Shown here: positions 36,822-50,488 of the stretch, in pieces
Layout of the letters: each line of letters opens with the position of its first letter
Numbering within the stretch: position 1 is the first letter of the stretch
Source: Sindora glabra
Taxonomy: Eukaryota > Streptophyta > Magnoliopsida > Fabales > Fabaceae
Direction: 5' to 3'
DNA length: 64,000 nucleotides
Assembly (NCBI GenBank): GCA_020226215.1
Contig: CM035235.1
Coordinates: 66,551,283-66,615,282 of the forward strand
Program-made: the position numbers and the translations under genes
Notes under the pieces: generated by a model
The model's database searches: none
The model's input: only the letters and a program-made list of their open reading frames with translations
Told to the model about the DNA's origin: nothing

Positions 36822-37374
36822 TAGGGATGGAAATAGGAAAAGTCAGGCTAAAATTTACTTTAAATAAATCAAGCTTACTTTATAAATTATTGGTATAAGT
36901 TTAGCTTATAAACCTATACAAGACCAAAATTTAAGCCCAATTTAGCCTATTTAAAAAGTTTGGCTTTACTTATAAGCTTATTTAAAAGCTTACTTATATA
37001 AATAAACCTTTAAACAAGTTAATAAGCAAAGGCCTTCAAAATAAAAAATAAACTAATAATTATATTAAGTTTATGTTTGTAATTGTATATATTAAAATTA
37101 TATTTAGATCATATCTATGTATATTTTATAAATGTATATATATTATATATGACATTCTATTATATGTCATATAAATACATTAATTATTAAATAGGTCAGC
37201 TTGATTGGCTTATAAGTTGAGCTTAAAAAAAAAATAGGCCTAACCTATTTATTTAAATAGGCTTGTTTATTAGCCTTAACCTAACCTATTTAGATATAGA
37301 GGTTAGGCTACACAAGGTTAAAAGGAGGCTAGGCGAAAGCCCCTAATAGGCAGCTTGATCTATTTCCATCTCTA
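36822..37374. mobile_element. hAT-type MITE, 553 bp
   Basis: Terminal inverted repeats TAGGGATGGAAATAG (left) and TAGAGATGGAAATAG (reverse complement of the right end), flanked by 8 bp duplications CTATTCAT (36814-36821) and CTACTCAT (37375-37382) with one mismatch. Eight-base duplications and a TAGGGATGG-type end are hAT hallmarks. It has no coding capacity. The interior carries AAGCTTA/TAAGCTT and AGGCCTAACCTAT-type repeated words. Confidence 0.88.
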
Positions 37375-37382
37375 CTACTCAT

Positions 37383-40300
37383 AAGGCTAAGGAATAAAGC
37401 TTGGATTCTAGGATAAGATGAGTGGAATCTCTAAATATCAAATAATAAGTTTTTATAGGTTAGTGTTTGCTTGCTTAACTTTCTTTAACAAAACCAACTT
37501 GAAAATGAAAGATAAAGAAAAGAATGGTTAAGATTAGAATGACCAACCTATGAAGAATCATGAATTAAAGGGTTATTTATCTTGATGAGATGAAGATCGA
37601 TGAAATTTTCCTTTGTTAGAACCTTAAGCTTAAGAGCTTGAAAGAAAAAAGGAAGGGTAATTGTAAAGGATTTGAGTGTTGTAAGGTAAAATTAAGAAGT
37701 TGGCTGAAATGGTATTTTGGAAATTATAAAATTTTACAAATTTCCTCTTGTCACCCTTCACTCCTTTTTATTTACTAAACTCCACTCACAATACATATAT
37801 GCATCATCAATTTTTCATATTTTCAAGCCTTCATCAAATATTCAATAATTTAATAAATTCCTCATCTATTATCATTTTTCAAACACATTCATTTTTTCAA
37901 TTATTTCTCATGTTAATCAAATTTGGTAATTTGCCATTTCTTTTCTTTAAATCCATGGAAATTCTAGATATGTCATTATATCAGTATCAAACAAGCATGA
38001 TAATAAGCAAATAGCTAGATAAGTAGCTAAAACAAAAAAATTTAAATTCTAAAAGCATAACATATTATATAAAAATAATAATATAAAATTATGTATTATA
38101 ATAATATCAAATTATTATTTAATATAATTCACTTATATCGATTGTATTCCTTACAAATATTTTATATCAATTTCATCCCTTATAAATAATAATTTAATTA
38201 ATTTAGTTCATTCATTAGTATTTTTATCAATAAATTAATGATATGATAGATAGATTGACAAAAATAAGATATAAATAATAATTATAAGGGATGAAATTGA
38301 TATAAAAAAATTTATAAAGGATCGAATTATTTAACTTATATTTGTGAAGGACAACAAGAGGTATTATAAGTACAAAAATTAAAAGTAAATAAATTTATAA
38401 TAATTTAAATATTAATTTATAATTAAAATTTAAAATGCATGGTAATTTAAAGTTATTATTTATTTGGATATTTATTTCATGTAATTGGATCATTGCTAAA
38501 GGAATTTTTAGAAAAATAATAATAAAAAATCACTTGAAAAATGTAAAAATCTTACTTTCACCTTGTAATAACTTAATTAATCATTATTAATGAAAAATAT
38601 ATATTACTTTGAAATGAATTTATTTTGTAATAATTTAATTATGTGTACTATAATCATATACATTTAAAAAATTATATACAAGCACAATTCGTAAGTTTAT
38701 ATGTAGGTGTGTTTGCGTATCTATATTTATATGTGTATATGTATATATAAAATTTTAAATAACTAGATATAAATTCAAACATTTTATTTGTAAAGGCAAA
38801 ATATACTTCAAAATGCATATTTAAAGTTTCATTGAAAGTCAATAATTAAATTATTGTCAATTGATTCTTCTAATTTTTCTTTTTATATTAGATCCCTCAT
38901 AAATGTAAGTTATATCAATTTGACATGTCACATAATTTTGGTATCAATTTTATCGATCACATATTATTTATCTATTATTTTAGTTTTAAATATTTTGTTT
39001 CTATAGACATTAACTCATTAACAAAAATTTTAAGAAAAGGACTAAATTAGCTAATTTATGATTTGTGAAAGATAAAAATTATACAAAATATTTGTAAGAG
39101 ATAAATTTGATGCAAGTGAAATTAGTGACATAATAAATAGGGTTTTAATCTATAAAACATACACTTTATCTCTGAAATCCTAAAACACAAGTAAAATTGT
39201 TCATAAATTATATAAAATAATTTTATCCATAAATATTAATTCATAAATACAATTTTATCCTTCTATATAATAATTTAGAAATGAAACTATTTCTATGAAT
39301 TTGCATGAAATGATAAAATTGTTTATACAAATCATTATTTAGGAATGAAATTATAACTTTATGAAATAAAATTCAAGGATTATTTTGTCAATACTTTATA
39401 ATTTTAATGAGAAGTTGTTAATTGTATGTAAAAAACAAATTTTAAAATACAATCATAAAATATTTTAGCATGAGCAAATTTTTCAAGTGTGTATTTTTAT
39501 AATATTTTATCATTATATAATTAGTATTGTATGAGTATATTTTTATTTGTAAAGTTAGGCATCGATAATTGGTTGCACCAAGGGAAAGTGAATATGAATT
39601 GCATCCTATGCGAATTGTAAGAATTAGTACCTCACTCAACGTTTGAAATAAAAAATGGGAAAGAAATGATTGATTTGATTCTTCTCTTATACATACTAAT
39701 CCGATAGTAGAACAATACCAGTTCTCTGCCATTAAGGGAGAATCCGTGCTTCATAGACAAGTATGAAACATGGGTACTATGAAATTCCATGGGCGTTTGT
39801 ATTGGATACTGTACAGATATATATCAGGAATGTTCTTCAAGCAAAGAAAAGTAAATTGACATCTCATTTGATTTAGAAAATTACATTGATTGAAAACTTA
39901 CACATTACCCCCAATAAAGCATGTTTTCTTATAGTTATGGTATATAACATAATATTCCTTAGATATTTTGTTCATTAAGTTGAAAGTATAATTTTTAAAT
40001 CAAATAATGTGTAATTACTATGCGACCTCCAAAATAAAAATAGTTTTTTCTGCAACCTATTTAGAAACTAAGAAGATAAATCTGCAGCTCCGTGTTCTAT
40101 TCTCTATATTAACAAGCACTTAAATTTCGAAAAAAAAATAGTTTTTATCTAAGGAAATCAAAGTTTGCCATTGAAAGTGAGATTATATATGCGTCTTATT
40201 CTACTACTTTTCACTACTTCTTTATTTCTTGTGCTTTATTGAACATATCTAAGCTAGAATATTTTTGCCAACTCACAAATATGTGAGATTTGCTTATGAT

Positions 40301-40660
40301 TTTTTTTTTTTTTGGCTTATTTGTTAACTGTGCACCATTTTTTGTTTATTTACTAGACGTGAGCAAACATTTGGGCAATTTTCTTTTAAAAGATATGAAT
40401 CCAGTTATTTGAAGATTTATTTTTAAGATATAAGCTATTTTTTTTATGAAAAAATGTTTTTTTTGTTATATGCCATTTTTTTCATTATTCTAGTCTAATA
40501 AAATTACATGATGGTATAACTATCACTGTTGTGAAAAATTTTGCCCTCAAGCATCTTTTTTTTATGGAAAAAATGCTATTACTTTTTTCAAGGTAAAAGA
40601 CTAAAAATATTGTACTCATTTTCAATGTTGCTCTCAAACATCTTTTTGATTGAGGGGAAA
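37383..40660. other. Gene-free, AT-rich stretch
   Basis: A short inverted repeat occurs at 38160-38200 and 38277-38320 (TATCAATTTCATCCCTTATA and its reverse complement). No coding signal; the open frames here are short and of low complexity. Confidence 0.45.
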
Positions 40661-40940
40661 AAAAGCTGTATTATCACCAGTGGATATAGTTTGGAATGTT
40701 ATAGTTTTCTTCTACTAACCAATACCCGCAAAAGCATTCGATACTTCCCAGGGATTTTTTCTTTTTGTTACTTGCCACTCATAGTTTTTTTTTTTTTTAA
40801 AGAAAAAAAAAAGTTATATTATCACCAGTGGATATAGTTTGGAATGCAATAGTTTTCTTCTATTAGCCAATACCCTTGGTGGTGCAAAAGCATTCGATGC
40901 TTCCTAGGGATTTTTCCTTTCTGTTACTTACCACTCATAG
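40661..40940 (+). repeat. Tandem duplication of about 130 bp
   Basis: ATTATCACCAGTGGATATAG, GTTTTCTTCTA, AAAAGCATTCGA and CACTCATAG recur in order in 40668-40782 and 40815-40940. The second unit has a small GGTGGT-containing insert. Confidence 0.8.
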
Positions 40941-41456
40941 CATACTGGGTTACGATACACGTACTTGGAACAAAAGGCTTGACTTTTTATTTGGATGCAC
41001 ATGTTACTATAGATTATAGCTTGTATTAATGAGGGAAATTGCATTTTTCCTTGTTGTAACGAGTTCAATTCTGGTGGAATTCAGTGGAATTAGTTTCCTT
41101 GAACACATATTCAAGACTAGTTCATGCTTGCCAAGAATTGAGGGATTAGTCAGTTCCCAAATTGCCAAAAAAAGTATTGCTAAATAGTACAAGGTTAAAA
41201 TTTGTTTGACTGAAGCATTATTACTTCAAAACATCCATGGTATAAAATGAATATATTGTTCACAAATAACTATGAAGAAAATAGTTCCAGAGTATTGTAA
41301 ATGGCACAAGTCCATTGGGATCAATGCAATTATTTTGGTCAAATATTCAAGGAGCAATATACACTTCGAAGAAACTATTTTTTCTTTTATACTTCCATTT
41401 TCGGTTGAAGTGGGCTATTAATGATTAACAATTCTTACTCAAATACCAATTGCAAG

Positions 41457-44400
41457 AACCTGAGCTCAAGCAAACTGTCAGGAAATATTGCTACTGCATT
41501 CTCCAGACTACAAAGATTGGAATCCTTGTAAGTGTTAAATTCCAATTAATTGCCTCTTTATCATTCAAATACTATTTCATCTTATTATGGCTTACATGTT
41601 GCTAACAAAACTAATTTATTTGAATAGGGATTTATCATACAATGAATTGATAGGGGCACTGCAAGGATTTCTGGCAGAACTACCTAATTTGAAATTCCTG
41701 TAAGCCATTGATATTGCATTGTGACTTTCATGATCAAACAGTGAATGATAAACCTCACAATTTTGTTTTTCTTTTTCTTGTCATTTGAAGTGATTTGACA
41801 GGAAATAAACTCATAGGTTCAATTCCAAGGGCTTTGAAGGAGAAGGCTAATTTGACTCTGAGGTTTGCTTTCACTTAATATCAAATTCTAGTTTATTCAG
41901 TTTGTCAAATATGCAATAGCTTGATGTCGAATAGAAAGCTTAAGGCATAACTTGACACATGAACAAGAGAGTAGTGGAGAGAGGAAGAAGAAAGGAAACC
42001 AGTTGAATATATTGTCCCAAGTTTAGTGACTCATTAGAACCTTGAAATGAACGTATATAGCAATAACAATCCTTAACCCTGATGAACAAAAATATTTTAA
42101 AGCACTTCTTATGGTACTGGATAAAATAATTGCAAATTGCAACCTCTACATACTCCATCAACATTCAAATTTTCTTACAATCACTATCATGACTCACCAA
42201 TTCTAGTTGTATTCTCTAGATATTAATTTTATTTCCACTTTCTGAAATGAGAGAATGCTGGAAGACTTCTTTGTGTTCTTTTCACTAATTATATATACAT
42301 TACTATTTTCTCTACATGATGTAATTTTGGTTCATGTTGAAAAAAATTATTAGAATTTTGAAAGGAGAAGAAATAAGGATAGACAAGAGAGTTGAAGATG
42401 AAACTTTGAGTAAATTATTGAATAATATATTAACCAAATATAAATAGAAGACTTAATTGTAATGCTCTATTTATATAGAATCATAATATAACCTAAAATC
42501 AATCATAGTCAATTAAAAATAATTTCCTAATATACAACATAATTCTAACAATTAATAAAAACAATATGTGATATCATGGTAAAAAGAAATAAATTTTTTT
42601 ATGAAGATTTTGAAACTTTGACATTTTTCTATTATATCAAGTTAGCTAACAATTCAGATCTTTGTGAAAAGGATTCATGCGGAGAACCCAAGTTTGTTAT
42701 TCCACTTATTGTGTCATCAATTGTAGTTTTCCTTATAATTATCTTTGTTTCTTTGGTGTTTTGGAGACTCAAAAGGAAAAGAAAAGGATTCACTTTAAAA
42801 TTATTATCTTCATTTTAGTCACCTAGTCCGCCCAAATCTCCTAAAATTTTAGAAGTATAGTTTTATATTTTTTAAATTTGCCTTTCGACTAGCATCTTTT
42901 ATGGCTTATTTGTTGACAAAAGTTTCATTCCATCCCCCCTTATGTGTAGTTGTTATAGTGATATATTCATATATTGCCCCATATATTGTTAACGTTCTAT
43001 CCTAATGAACTTTACAAGTTCAGGGTTGTCTTTTAAGTCTCAAAAAGGACAACTAAGGTCCAAAAATGAAGCATTTTCTTACTTGGAAATTCTTAATATC
43101 ACAAACAACTTTAAAACTACTCTTGGAGAATGAGGATTTGGGAAAGTTTACCTTGGCACTTTACAAGATGATACTCTAGTTGCTGTTAAGTTACTTTCTC
43201 CATCATCAAGACAAGGATACAAGGAATTTCAATCAGAGGTTAGATATGAAATTTAAATCTTGACTCCTAATTATAAACATCTACTTACTACCCATTTAAA
43301 AATTTAGCTTTTCAAGATATGCTGAAGCTTGAAAGTAGCCTTTTACATGACATGATCTTGACAAAGGAGTCTAAATTTTTATTATAGGCACAACTTTTGA
43401 TGATTGTGCATCATAGAAACTTGGTTTCTCTAATTGGATATTGCAATGAAGGTGATTTCAAGGCATTGGTTTATGAATATATGAATAATGGAGACCTTAG
43501 CTATAAACTATCAAGTTTGTCAAATCTTGTGTTTAGAAGATATATATGGCATTAGTATATAATTTCTTCACTTAAGCAAATTTATGATGAATAAAGTCAT
43601 AATGAGACAAAAATTTTACTTACAAGAGGTCACTAATGATGAGTAATTTATTGGCATAAACAAATGACCATTGAACATTGGAAAGTGGCACTAGTGATTC
43701 TCTACATCTCTCTTCATAAGATTAGTTACTAATACTAAGACTTCTTGAGGTCCTAGGAATGGTACCTAGGTCATAGACCATAATGAATAAATACCAAAGG
43801 AAAGAAGGAAAGACCTTTTCTGATTATTAACTTTGGAAATCACATGGTAACTCGCAAAGAATTCTTAATATCCCTTTCCTATGACACCTTCTAAAAAATT
43901 GACACCATATATTACTTTTTGTATTCTTAATAACCTAGCTAATTTACCTTCTTGTTTGTTTGTAGTGAAAAACCCAAATCTATTAAAGTGGAATCCAAGA
44001 CTGCAGATTGCAGTGGATGTGGCAAGAGGTGAGAAAATTATCTTGTCCCTGCTTCACAGTTGTCAATTTTCTCCAATAATATTTAACTGCTAATTGGAGA
44101 TGCAGGATTGGACTATCTTCATAATGGTTGCAAGCCCCCCATAATCCACAGAGACTTGAAACCTTCCAACATCTTACTAAATAGTAACATGGAAGCCAAG
44201 ATCTTTGATTTTGGGTTGTCTAGAGCATTTCTAAGTGAAAGAGATTCTCATCTATCCACTCAACCTAACGGGACGCCTGATTACATTGATCCTCGGTAAG
44301 TGGTAACATCTTATAAATGAAGAATCATATTACTAGTAATTAATAGAACCGTAGAAGGAAGTCATGTGGGGCGTCAATTTAATTGGTTCATGATTGACTG

Positions 44401-44985
44401 TAATTTATCTATTGCAATTGCTTATTGAATTCTAACTAGTTTTAACAGATATGAAATATTATAACCTATGGCTGATGAAATTTTGCAGTTGAGTTCCTTC
44501 ATTATTTTTTAATTTAGTGGAGAAGTAGCATATATATCAAGAACAAGGGCTTTGTTTTTCACAGTCTAATTAGCAATTTTTCTTACAGATTTCAAAGATC
44601 TGGGATCCTAAATAAGCAGAATGACATATATAGCTTTGGGATGGTTTTACTTGAACTTATCACTGGCTTTCCTCCGATGAGAAGAGCATCTGATCAAAAC
44701 ATCAATTTCATACTTGATTGGATTCGTCCTAAAATTGAGAGTGGAGATATCCAAGATATTATTGATTCTAGATTACAAGGAGAATTTTGTGCAAACTCTA
44801 TATGGAAAGCTGTTGAGATTGCAATGTCATGCATTGCACCAACTCCAGCCCAAAGGCCAGACATAAGTCGCGTGTTGCAAGATCTGATGGAATGTTTAGC
44901 ATTGGAAATGGATGATCTGAGAACAGAAAACTATAGGAGTGTATCATGCAATTCACTTGATCTTAGTCTCCCCTCTGCTAGGTAG
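41457..44985 (+). pseudogene. LRR receptor-like kinase pseudogene, copy 2
   Basis: Exons read: LRRs at 41457-41527, 41628-41699 and 41791-41862 (the last two exactly 72 bp, the usual LRR exon size), a transmembrane exon near 42641-42790 (FVIPLIVSSIVVFLIIIFVS), then kinase exons 43024-43238, 43388-43514, 43966-44028, 44106-44295 and 44589-44985. This is a malectin/LRR receptor kinase of the plasma membrane. VAVK, HRDLKPSN and DFG are intact. However the glycine loop contains TGA (43131-43133, GE-stop-GFGKV), the APE-equivalent DPE reads DPR, and the transmembrane exon lacks a clear donor and an in-phase acceptor. It is probably continued upstream by the malectin exon at 33782-34339, about 7 kb away. 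A sequencing error at 43131 is possible, but the other changes argue for decay. Confidence 0.85.
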
Positions 44986-47900
44986 TTCCTGTACACTAGT
45001 TTGACTAATAAAGCGGCAAAACATGGTTGTGTTTTGAAGATAATTTGATCCACATCTTTGGGGATTGCCGTGCAAGTTAGTGTGTTTAGAGTTGCAAGAG
45101 ATGTATATCTAGCATTTCCCAGGATAAATTATACCAAATATGGTGAACTATTTCGTGTGTGATTGAAATAATTGTATTCTGTTTGGTCATAGCTATGGGT
45201 ACACCCTTGTTTCTATTACAGTGTTACTTAATTTCCAATATGCTAAGATATATAATATGGTTATGAGATATACATTCAATAGGGTTCTGGTTTGTTGGTA
45301 CATGTTTAATATGTACTTTAAGTTAAATACATGATGCACATAATAAATTGATCAGATAATATTAAAGAAATCCTGTTCAAATGGGAAAACGAGCCACCTT
45401 GATATGCATTTATTGTGATAGTTTCCTAATTTTTGATATTTTCTTCGAATAAAAATATGCGTTCATTATAACATGTCATTTGTAATTGTATCACATTTTC
45501 GTACAAGCCAATTCGCTATTCAGATGACATGTTTCACATATTTAGCAATACTGTTTCTTATCCTCAAAAATTGATTTAGTGAAGACCAGGAATGACATTG
45601 CTGTAAAATGACAGATAGTTCACACTTACTGCTAATGAAATTCTTTGAGGTTTGAAGCACTCAAGAAAAAGATCCTACTATTTAGCCAGAAAAGAATGCG
45701 GTACTTCGAAGAGTCAGTAAATTTTACAATGAAGTAACAGAGTGAAATGAAGTAGTATTGATCCAAGGTTGCTGGGGGAATTTAGTATGAATTCTGCATG
45801 AAAAACTGTAGAAATTGTCTTACAATGCATCTTGGACAGAAGATTAGACGTCACATTTTTTAATTTCATAGAGTAAAACTGTCGATCTTTCTTGTGGTTA
45901 GTTATATATAGCATCAAACTGACAAAAGCCTGCAAATTTTTCTTTGGCATTAATTCGCCAAACATGTTGTCGAAAGACTCCTTCCTATCCATTAAAGTAG
46001 GGTCTTCAATCTTAATGACCCCAAAACAGCTACCACACACATTAACTGCACTGTGCTGCCTACATTGCACTACTTAACATGACTTGTTTGGCTTTGACTT
46101 ATCTTCACAATTGAAGAACTTATCTTCCGGTTGGACTTGCGATGCCTGCCTGAATAGTCTCATTAAGAATGCAATTTATTAATGAATTTCAATTCAAATG
46201 ACATGGACACAATGATGTTATCTTTCATCCATGCAAAAGCCCCTCTCCTCCTCAGGAAAGGAAGAAAAAAATAAAATATATTTTTGAAAAAAAAAATAAA
46301 GCGGAATTGATACAAAGTGAGTACTAGTTCTAAAGCTGGCAGCAAAGCAAACTATGGCATGCCCTTATTTGTAAGGGAACGACCCTCCGGTGAATGAGGA
46401 TGGCAACTGATGCCAACTTCCATTGTTGTAGGCTTGGAGCTCTAATCCTTTGGTCCCTCATTTAATGTTATTGCATTAAGATGACAACACAAAAGACTGG
46501 ACATAGAGTTGGTTAGGACTATGAATTCTAACTAATCTTTGACACTAGCGGTGCTTGTGTTAGAGGAAGTTTTGATTAGCTGATGAGTGCAACTAAATAT
46601 GTTATGAAAAAAAAAAAAAGTGGGGTAAGGAACTTAATTTATACACTTGAAAGGGATATTTCTTTCCTTTTTTTTTTCTCTTTTTTTTTTCTGGCTGGGT
46701 TTCAATACCAATTTATATGGCATATGACCCTCAAAGGATTGGATATCTTCTAATTTTCTTGTGTTTTCTAGCCTCCTTCCAACCATGCTGACAATGAGAC
46801 AGGCAACTAACGTCTAAATTTGTGACTGTCAAGTGATTGGATGCTATGAGAAATTGTATATCAGCATATCACAGCTTTTTTTTAGACAATCATTCCTGGA
46901 TATGAGGAAGAAGAAGTCCCAAAAATAACATCAAATACCACTATACTATTCATAATAAAAAAATATTTAAATTGGACAACATTTTGATGCTATGGACATT
47001 AATCTTTCTATTGTTGTTTAACAAAAAAGGCAGCAGGTCCATAATCCTTCAATGATTAAGAGGTTTAATTATATTTTGTTAGAGAATAATTATGATATTT
47101 TTTTAATTGATATTAGGAAGTGTTTAAATTTGATCAAATCAAAATTGGTTTGATCAGCCCCCTCGTAACTTTAAGTAGCCAGAATTCAATACAGCTACCT
47201 ACACACTGTGCATGACAACGTGTTGCCAGAGTCAGAAATCAACCTTTGTTCTGGAACAACCGAAATTACTCCTGCACATGCAGCTTCTCTGATGATCAAT
47301 ATTGCTATGCCACCTTCTACTCACAAAATCCCAACTGCCTTGCCCCACCATAGTTAATGAAAGAAATCACGACCATTTTAATGCTTTTCTTTTTTTTTTT
47401 TTTTTGAATGTGTGAGAGTAAATAGCACAATCCCATGAACAGTGGGTAAAAGGGAAGTTCAAAAAAGAAGAATTTATTATTTCTGATGAAGAAATTGGAA
47501 ATGAGGAAAAATTTTAGAAGCCAAACCAAAAGTAGGTGGCCTAATGACTTTCAATGCGCGAATGACCCCTTCTAAAATCTCATTTAATGGCTCTGTTCAA
47601 CGACCATCTTCCTTCTTCAATGCCAATAGTGTGTTAAGTCTCGCATTATCTCACACACCTGCACATTTAGCAATGATATTATGTATCCTCACTCCACCAG
47701 AAAGAGACATGAGGGTGTAGGACTTGTATGAGTGGATCTCACTTGTGTTTACACACCTTTGTGCCTTTCTCTCTCATGGTGAAGTTAGTATTTCCACTTA
47801 CTCCAGAAACATATTAAAATCTCACAAATCAAATTAGGAAAAAATTTTATATACTTTAATTAATTATAATATATATCTTTATCTTTAGTTAATGAAGAGA

Positions 47901-48110
47901 AGTCAATTATCAATTTTGTTATTCATGTGTCAATATTATGAAATTCACATATATTAAAAATTGTACTTTTCAATTGTCAATGCATTGAAAATTGTAATTG
48001 CCTTTGAGTTAGAGTAAAAATATGTGTTATAACTGAAATATGTAAAAATTTCCCATCAAACTAGTCCTTCCTGTCTTATAACAAGTGAGTCAATTTTATT
48101 CAAATTATAT
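44986..48110. other. 3' UTR of kinase copy 2 and gene-free DNA
   Basis: 44986-45140 is 3' UTR-like and similar to the region after 6837. Beyond it are poly-T tracts near 46660 and 47390 and no supported gene. A 118-codon minus-strand frame at 45714-46070 has no recognisable domain. Confidence 0.45.
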
Positions 48111-48136
48111 TATGTGTACTAGTATGAGAGATAGAT

Positions 48137-48151
48137 CACGTGCATAAATAG
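48137..48151 (+). promoter_or_regulatory. G-box and TATA-like element of the GDSL gene
   Basis: CACGTG (48137-48142) is followed by CATAAATAG. The TATA-like element lies about 110 bases before the ATG at 48256. Transcription would start near 48175-48185, downstream of the in-frame ATG at 48166. Confidence 0.45.
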
Positions 48152-48255
48152 CATTTTCCCTTACAATGCAAAGGTCATTTTTCATACCAAGCTGCAATAT
48201 AAGGTCTAACTCAAAGCACAGATCCTTCAGAAAGGCCATTGGTAGCCAGAGAAAG

Positions 48256-50488
48256 ATGAAAACCTGTGGAAAAGGAGCACTTGTTCTGTTCCTTGCGTTT
48301 CTTGTCTTTCTGAAAGGTGGGGATGCACAAGATACACTTGTGCCAGCAATCATAACATTTGGTGATTCTGCAGTAGATGTGGGGAACAATGACTATCTTC
48401 CCACCCTTTTCAAGGCTGATTACCCTCCTTATGGAAGGGACTTTGTCAATCACCAACCCACTGGGAGGTTTTGCAATGGCAAGTTAGCTACTGATATTAC
48501 TGGTAAGTAAAAAGCATCAAAATTGGAACTTCATGCTATTTTCCCTCATGCCCAACACAGAATCAAGTAGATGCATTCTTCAAAAGTATGTTCCTATAAG
48601 ATTCCTTGTGATTATTACTTCTAACTATTTATTTAATATATTTTGTTTTCAGCTGAAACACTGGGTTTTACCAGTTATCCACCTGCATATCTTAGCCCAC
48701 AGGCTTCAGGGAAAAACCTTCTTATTGGGGTAAATTTTGCTTCAGCTGCCTCTGGTTATGATGAGAGAGCTGCAACTTTGAATGTAAGATTTGGATTCAG
48801 ACACATTGAATTTAAAGGAAAAAATAGAATCTTTAATTGGAACTTCATTCTTTTTATGTGGCAGCATGCAATCCCATTGTCTCAACAATTAAATTATTTC
48901 AAAGAGTACCAAGGCAAACTGGCGAAGGTAGCTGGTAGTAGCAAATCAGCATCAATCATCAAGGATGCACTCTATATATTAAGTGCTGGCAGTAGTGACT
49001 TTTTGCAAAATTACTATGTCAATCCTTGGATCAACAAAGCAATCACTGTTGACCAGTATTCCTCATACCTTCTCGGTTCATTCCAAAGCTTTGTCAAGGT
49101 AATTGTTTTTACATGTTGCTTTCTAAAACAAATTATTTGAAGAATAGTTCTACAATTTACAAGCACACAGTATACATATAGTTTCAAAGATACATAATTT
49201 GAGTCAAACTGACCCCTTTTGTTTTACTCAGTCTATGGGTCAATTTAACATAGATTGTGACATGTGTGAAGGAATTATGTGTACAAATAGTCTTAAGCTC
49301 AGGAAGTTACAAAAGTGGTTAAGTTGCATAAATGTTTTTAACTAATAAATCAATTAAAGGTTCTATTAATTTTGTATTAAAATAGGGCTTGCATGGATTG
49401 GGGGCCAGAAAGCTTGGAGTGACTTCTCTCCCACCATTGGGTTGTCTACCTGCTGCAAGAACTTTGTTTGGATTCCATGAAAATGGGTGTATCTCAAGAA
49501 TCAACACCGACGCCCAAGCATTCAACAAGAGGATCAACTCAGCTGCCACAGATCTCCAAAAGCAACTCCCCGGTCTCAAAATAGTTGTCTTTGATATTTA
49601 CAAGCCCCTCTATGACCTAGTTCAATCTCCCTCAAATTATGGTACATATAAATATAATAACTTGACCAAACTACTATGATCCATATAGAAATATGCCAAC
49701 TCCACTTCCTGCATTCACATCTCCCTTACAATTTTGCACACATGATACAATTTGAGCTTGTAAGTAGAGCTAGTTTGACTCAAATTGTGTCATATGTGTG
49801 GTTGTGAATGTAGGAAATCTATCTAGTTTAGGAATATAAACAAGTTATGCCTTGAACTTGGTTATAATAAATGAGCTCCAACTCATTAAGCCTAAAAACT
49901 TTGAATTCAAGCTCAAATGAGCAACATAATATTTCAATTTTCTAATTGAGCATAAAGTATTTAATCTTGAGTTCAAACTCAAATTATAAACAAACCTAAG
50001 TGAGTTTTATCAAACTTGACTTTTTATTTAATATATATTATGTATTATATTTATATTATTTGAATACACTATAAAAATAAAAAAATATATATTTTATAAT
50101 TAGACTTGTTTTGATTCAACTGATTCAAAATCGAATTCAAATCAAACTTATTTTTAAATTGATCTCAGGCTACACAAAAGTACTCCACTTGTTTGCACTC
50201 TTAATTTTCAACTAATCCATACTAGAACATCAATACTGAAAGGATGTTTAGTAATTCTTTTTTTTTTTGGCCTTTCCTGTGATTTCAATAGGTTTTGCAG
50301 AGGCAAGGAGAGGTTGTTGTGGTACTGGGACTGTAGAGACAACAGTCTTGTTGTGCAATCCAAAATCACCAGGAACATGTCCTAATGCAACCGAATATGT
50401 GTTTTGGGATGCAGTCCATCCTTCACAAGCTGCTAATCAAGTTTTAGCTAATGCATTGATTGAACAAGGCATAGCCCTTATCACATAA
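48256..50488 (+). CDS. GDSL esterase/lipase, five exons, intact
   Basis: Exons 48256-48502, 48653-48783, 48865-49098, 49386-49641 and 50292-50488 join in frame with GT-AG introns to 354 residues, normal for plant GDSL lipases (SGNH hydrolases), which are secreted and hydrolyse esters of lipids or cell-wall polymers. Residues 1-24 are a signal peptide (MKTCGKGALVLFLAFLVFLK, then GGDA). Block I is ITFGDSAVDVGNN with nucleophile Ser38. Block II is NFASAASGYDE and block III SAGSSDFLQNYY, with Ser where many SGNH enzymes have Asn. Block V is FWDAVHPS with Asp329 and His332. I chose the ATG at 48256 because it begins the signal peptide directly; the in-frame ATG at 48166 would add a polar, basic extension. 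The exact substrate cannot be told. Confidence 0.93.

Noticed and set aside
40541..40837. 98-codon plus-strand frame
   Set aside because: Spans a tandem duplication and homopolymer runs; low-complexity Phe/Lys product.
45714..46070. 118-codon minus-strand frame and its opposite-strand partner
   Set aside because: No domain, no splice context; one isolated frame of this length is expected by chance.
48166..48255. Upstream in-frame ATG of the GDSL gene
   Set aside because: Would put a polar, basic extension before the signal peptide, and it lies almost at the TATA-like element.
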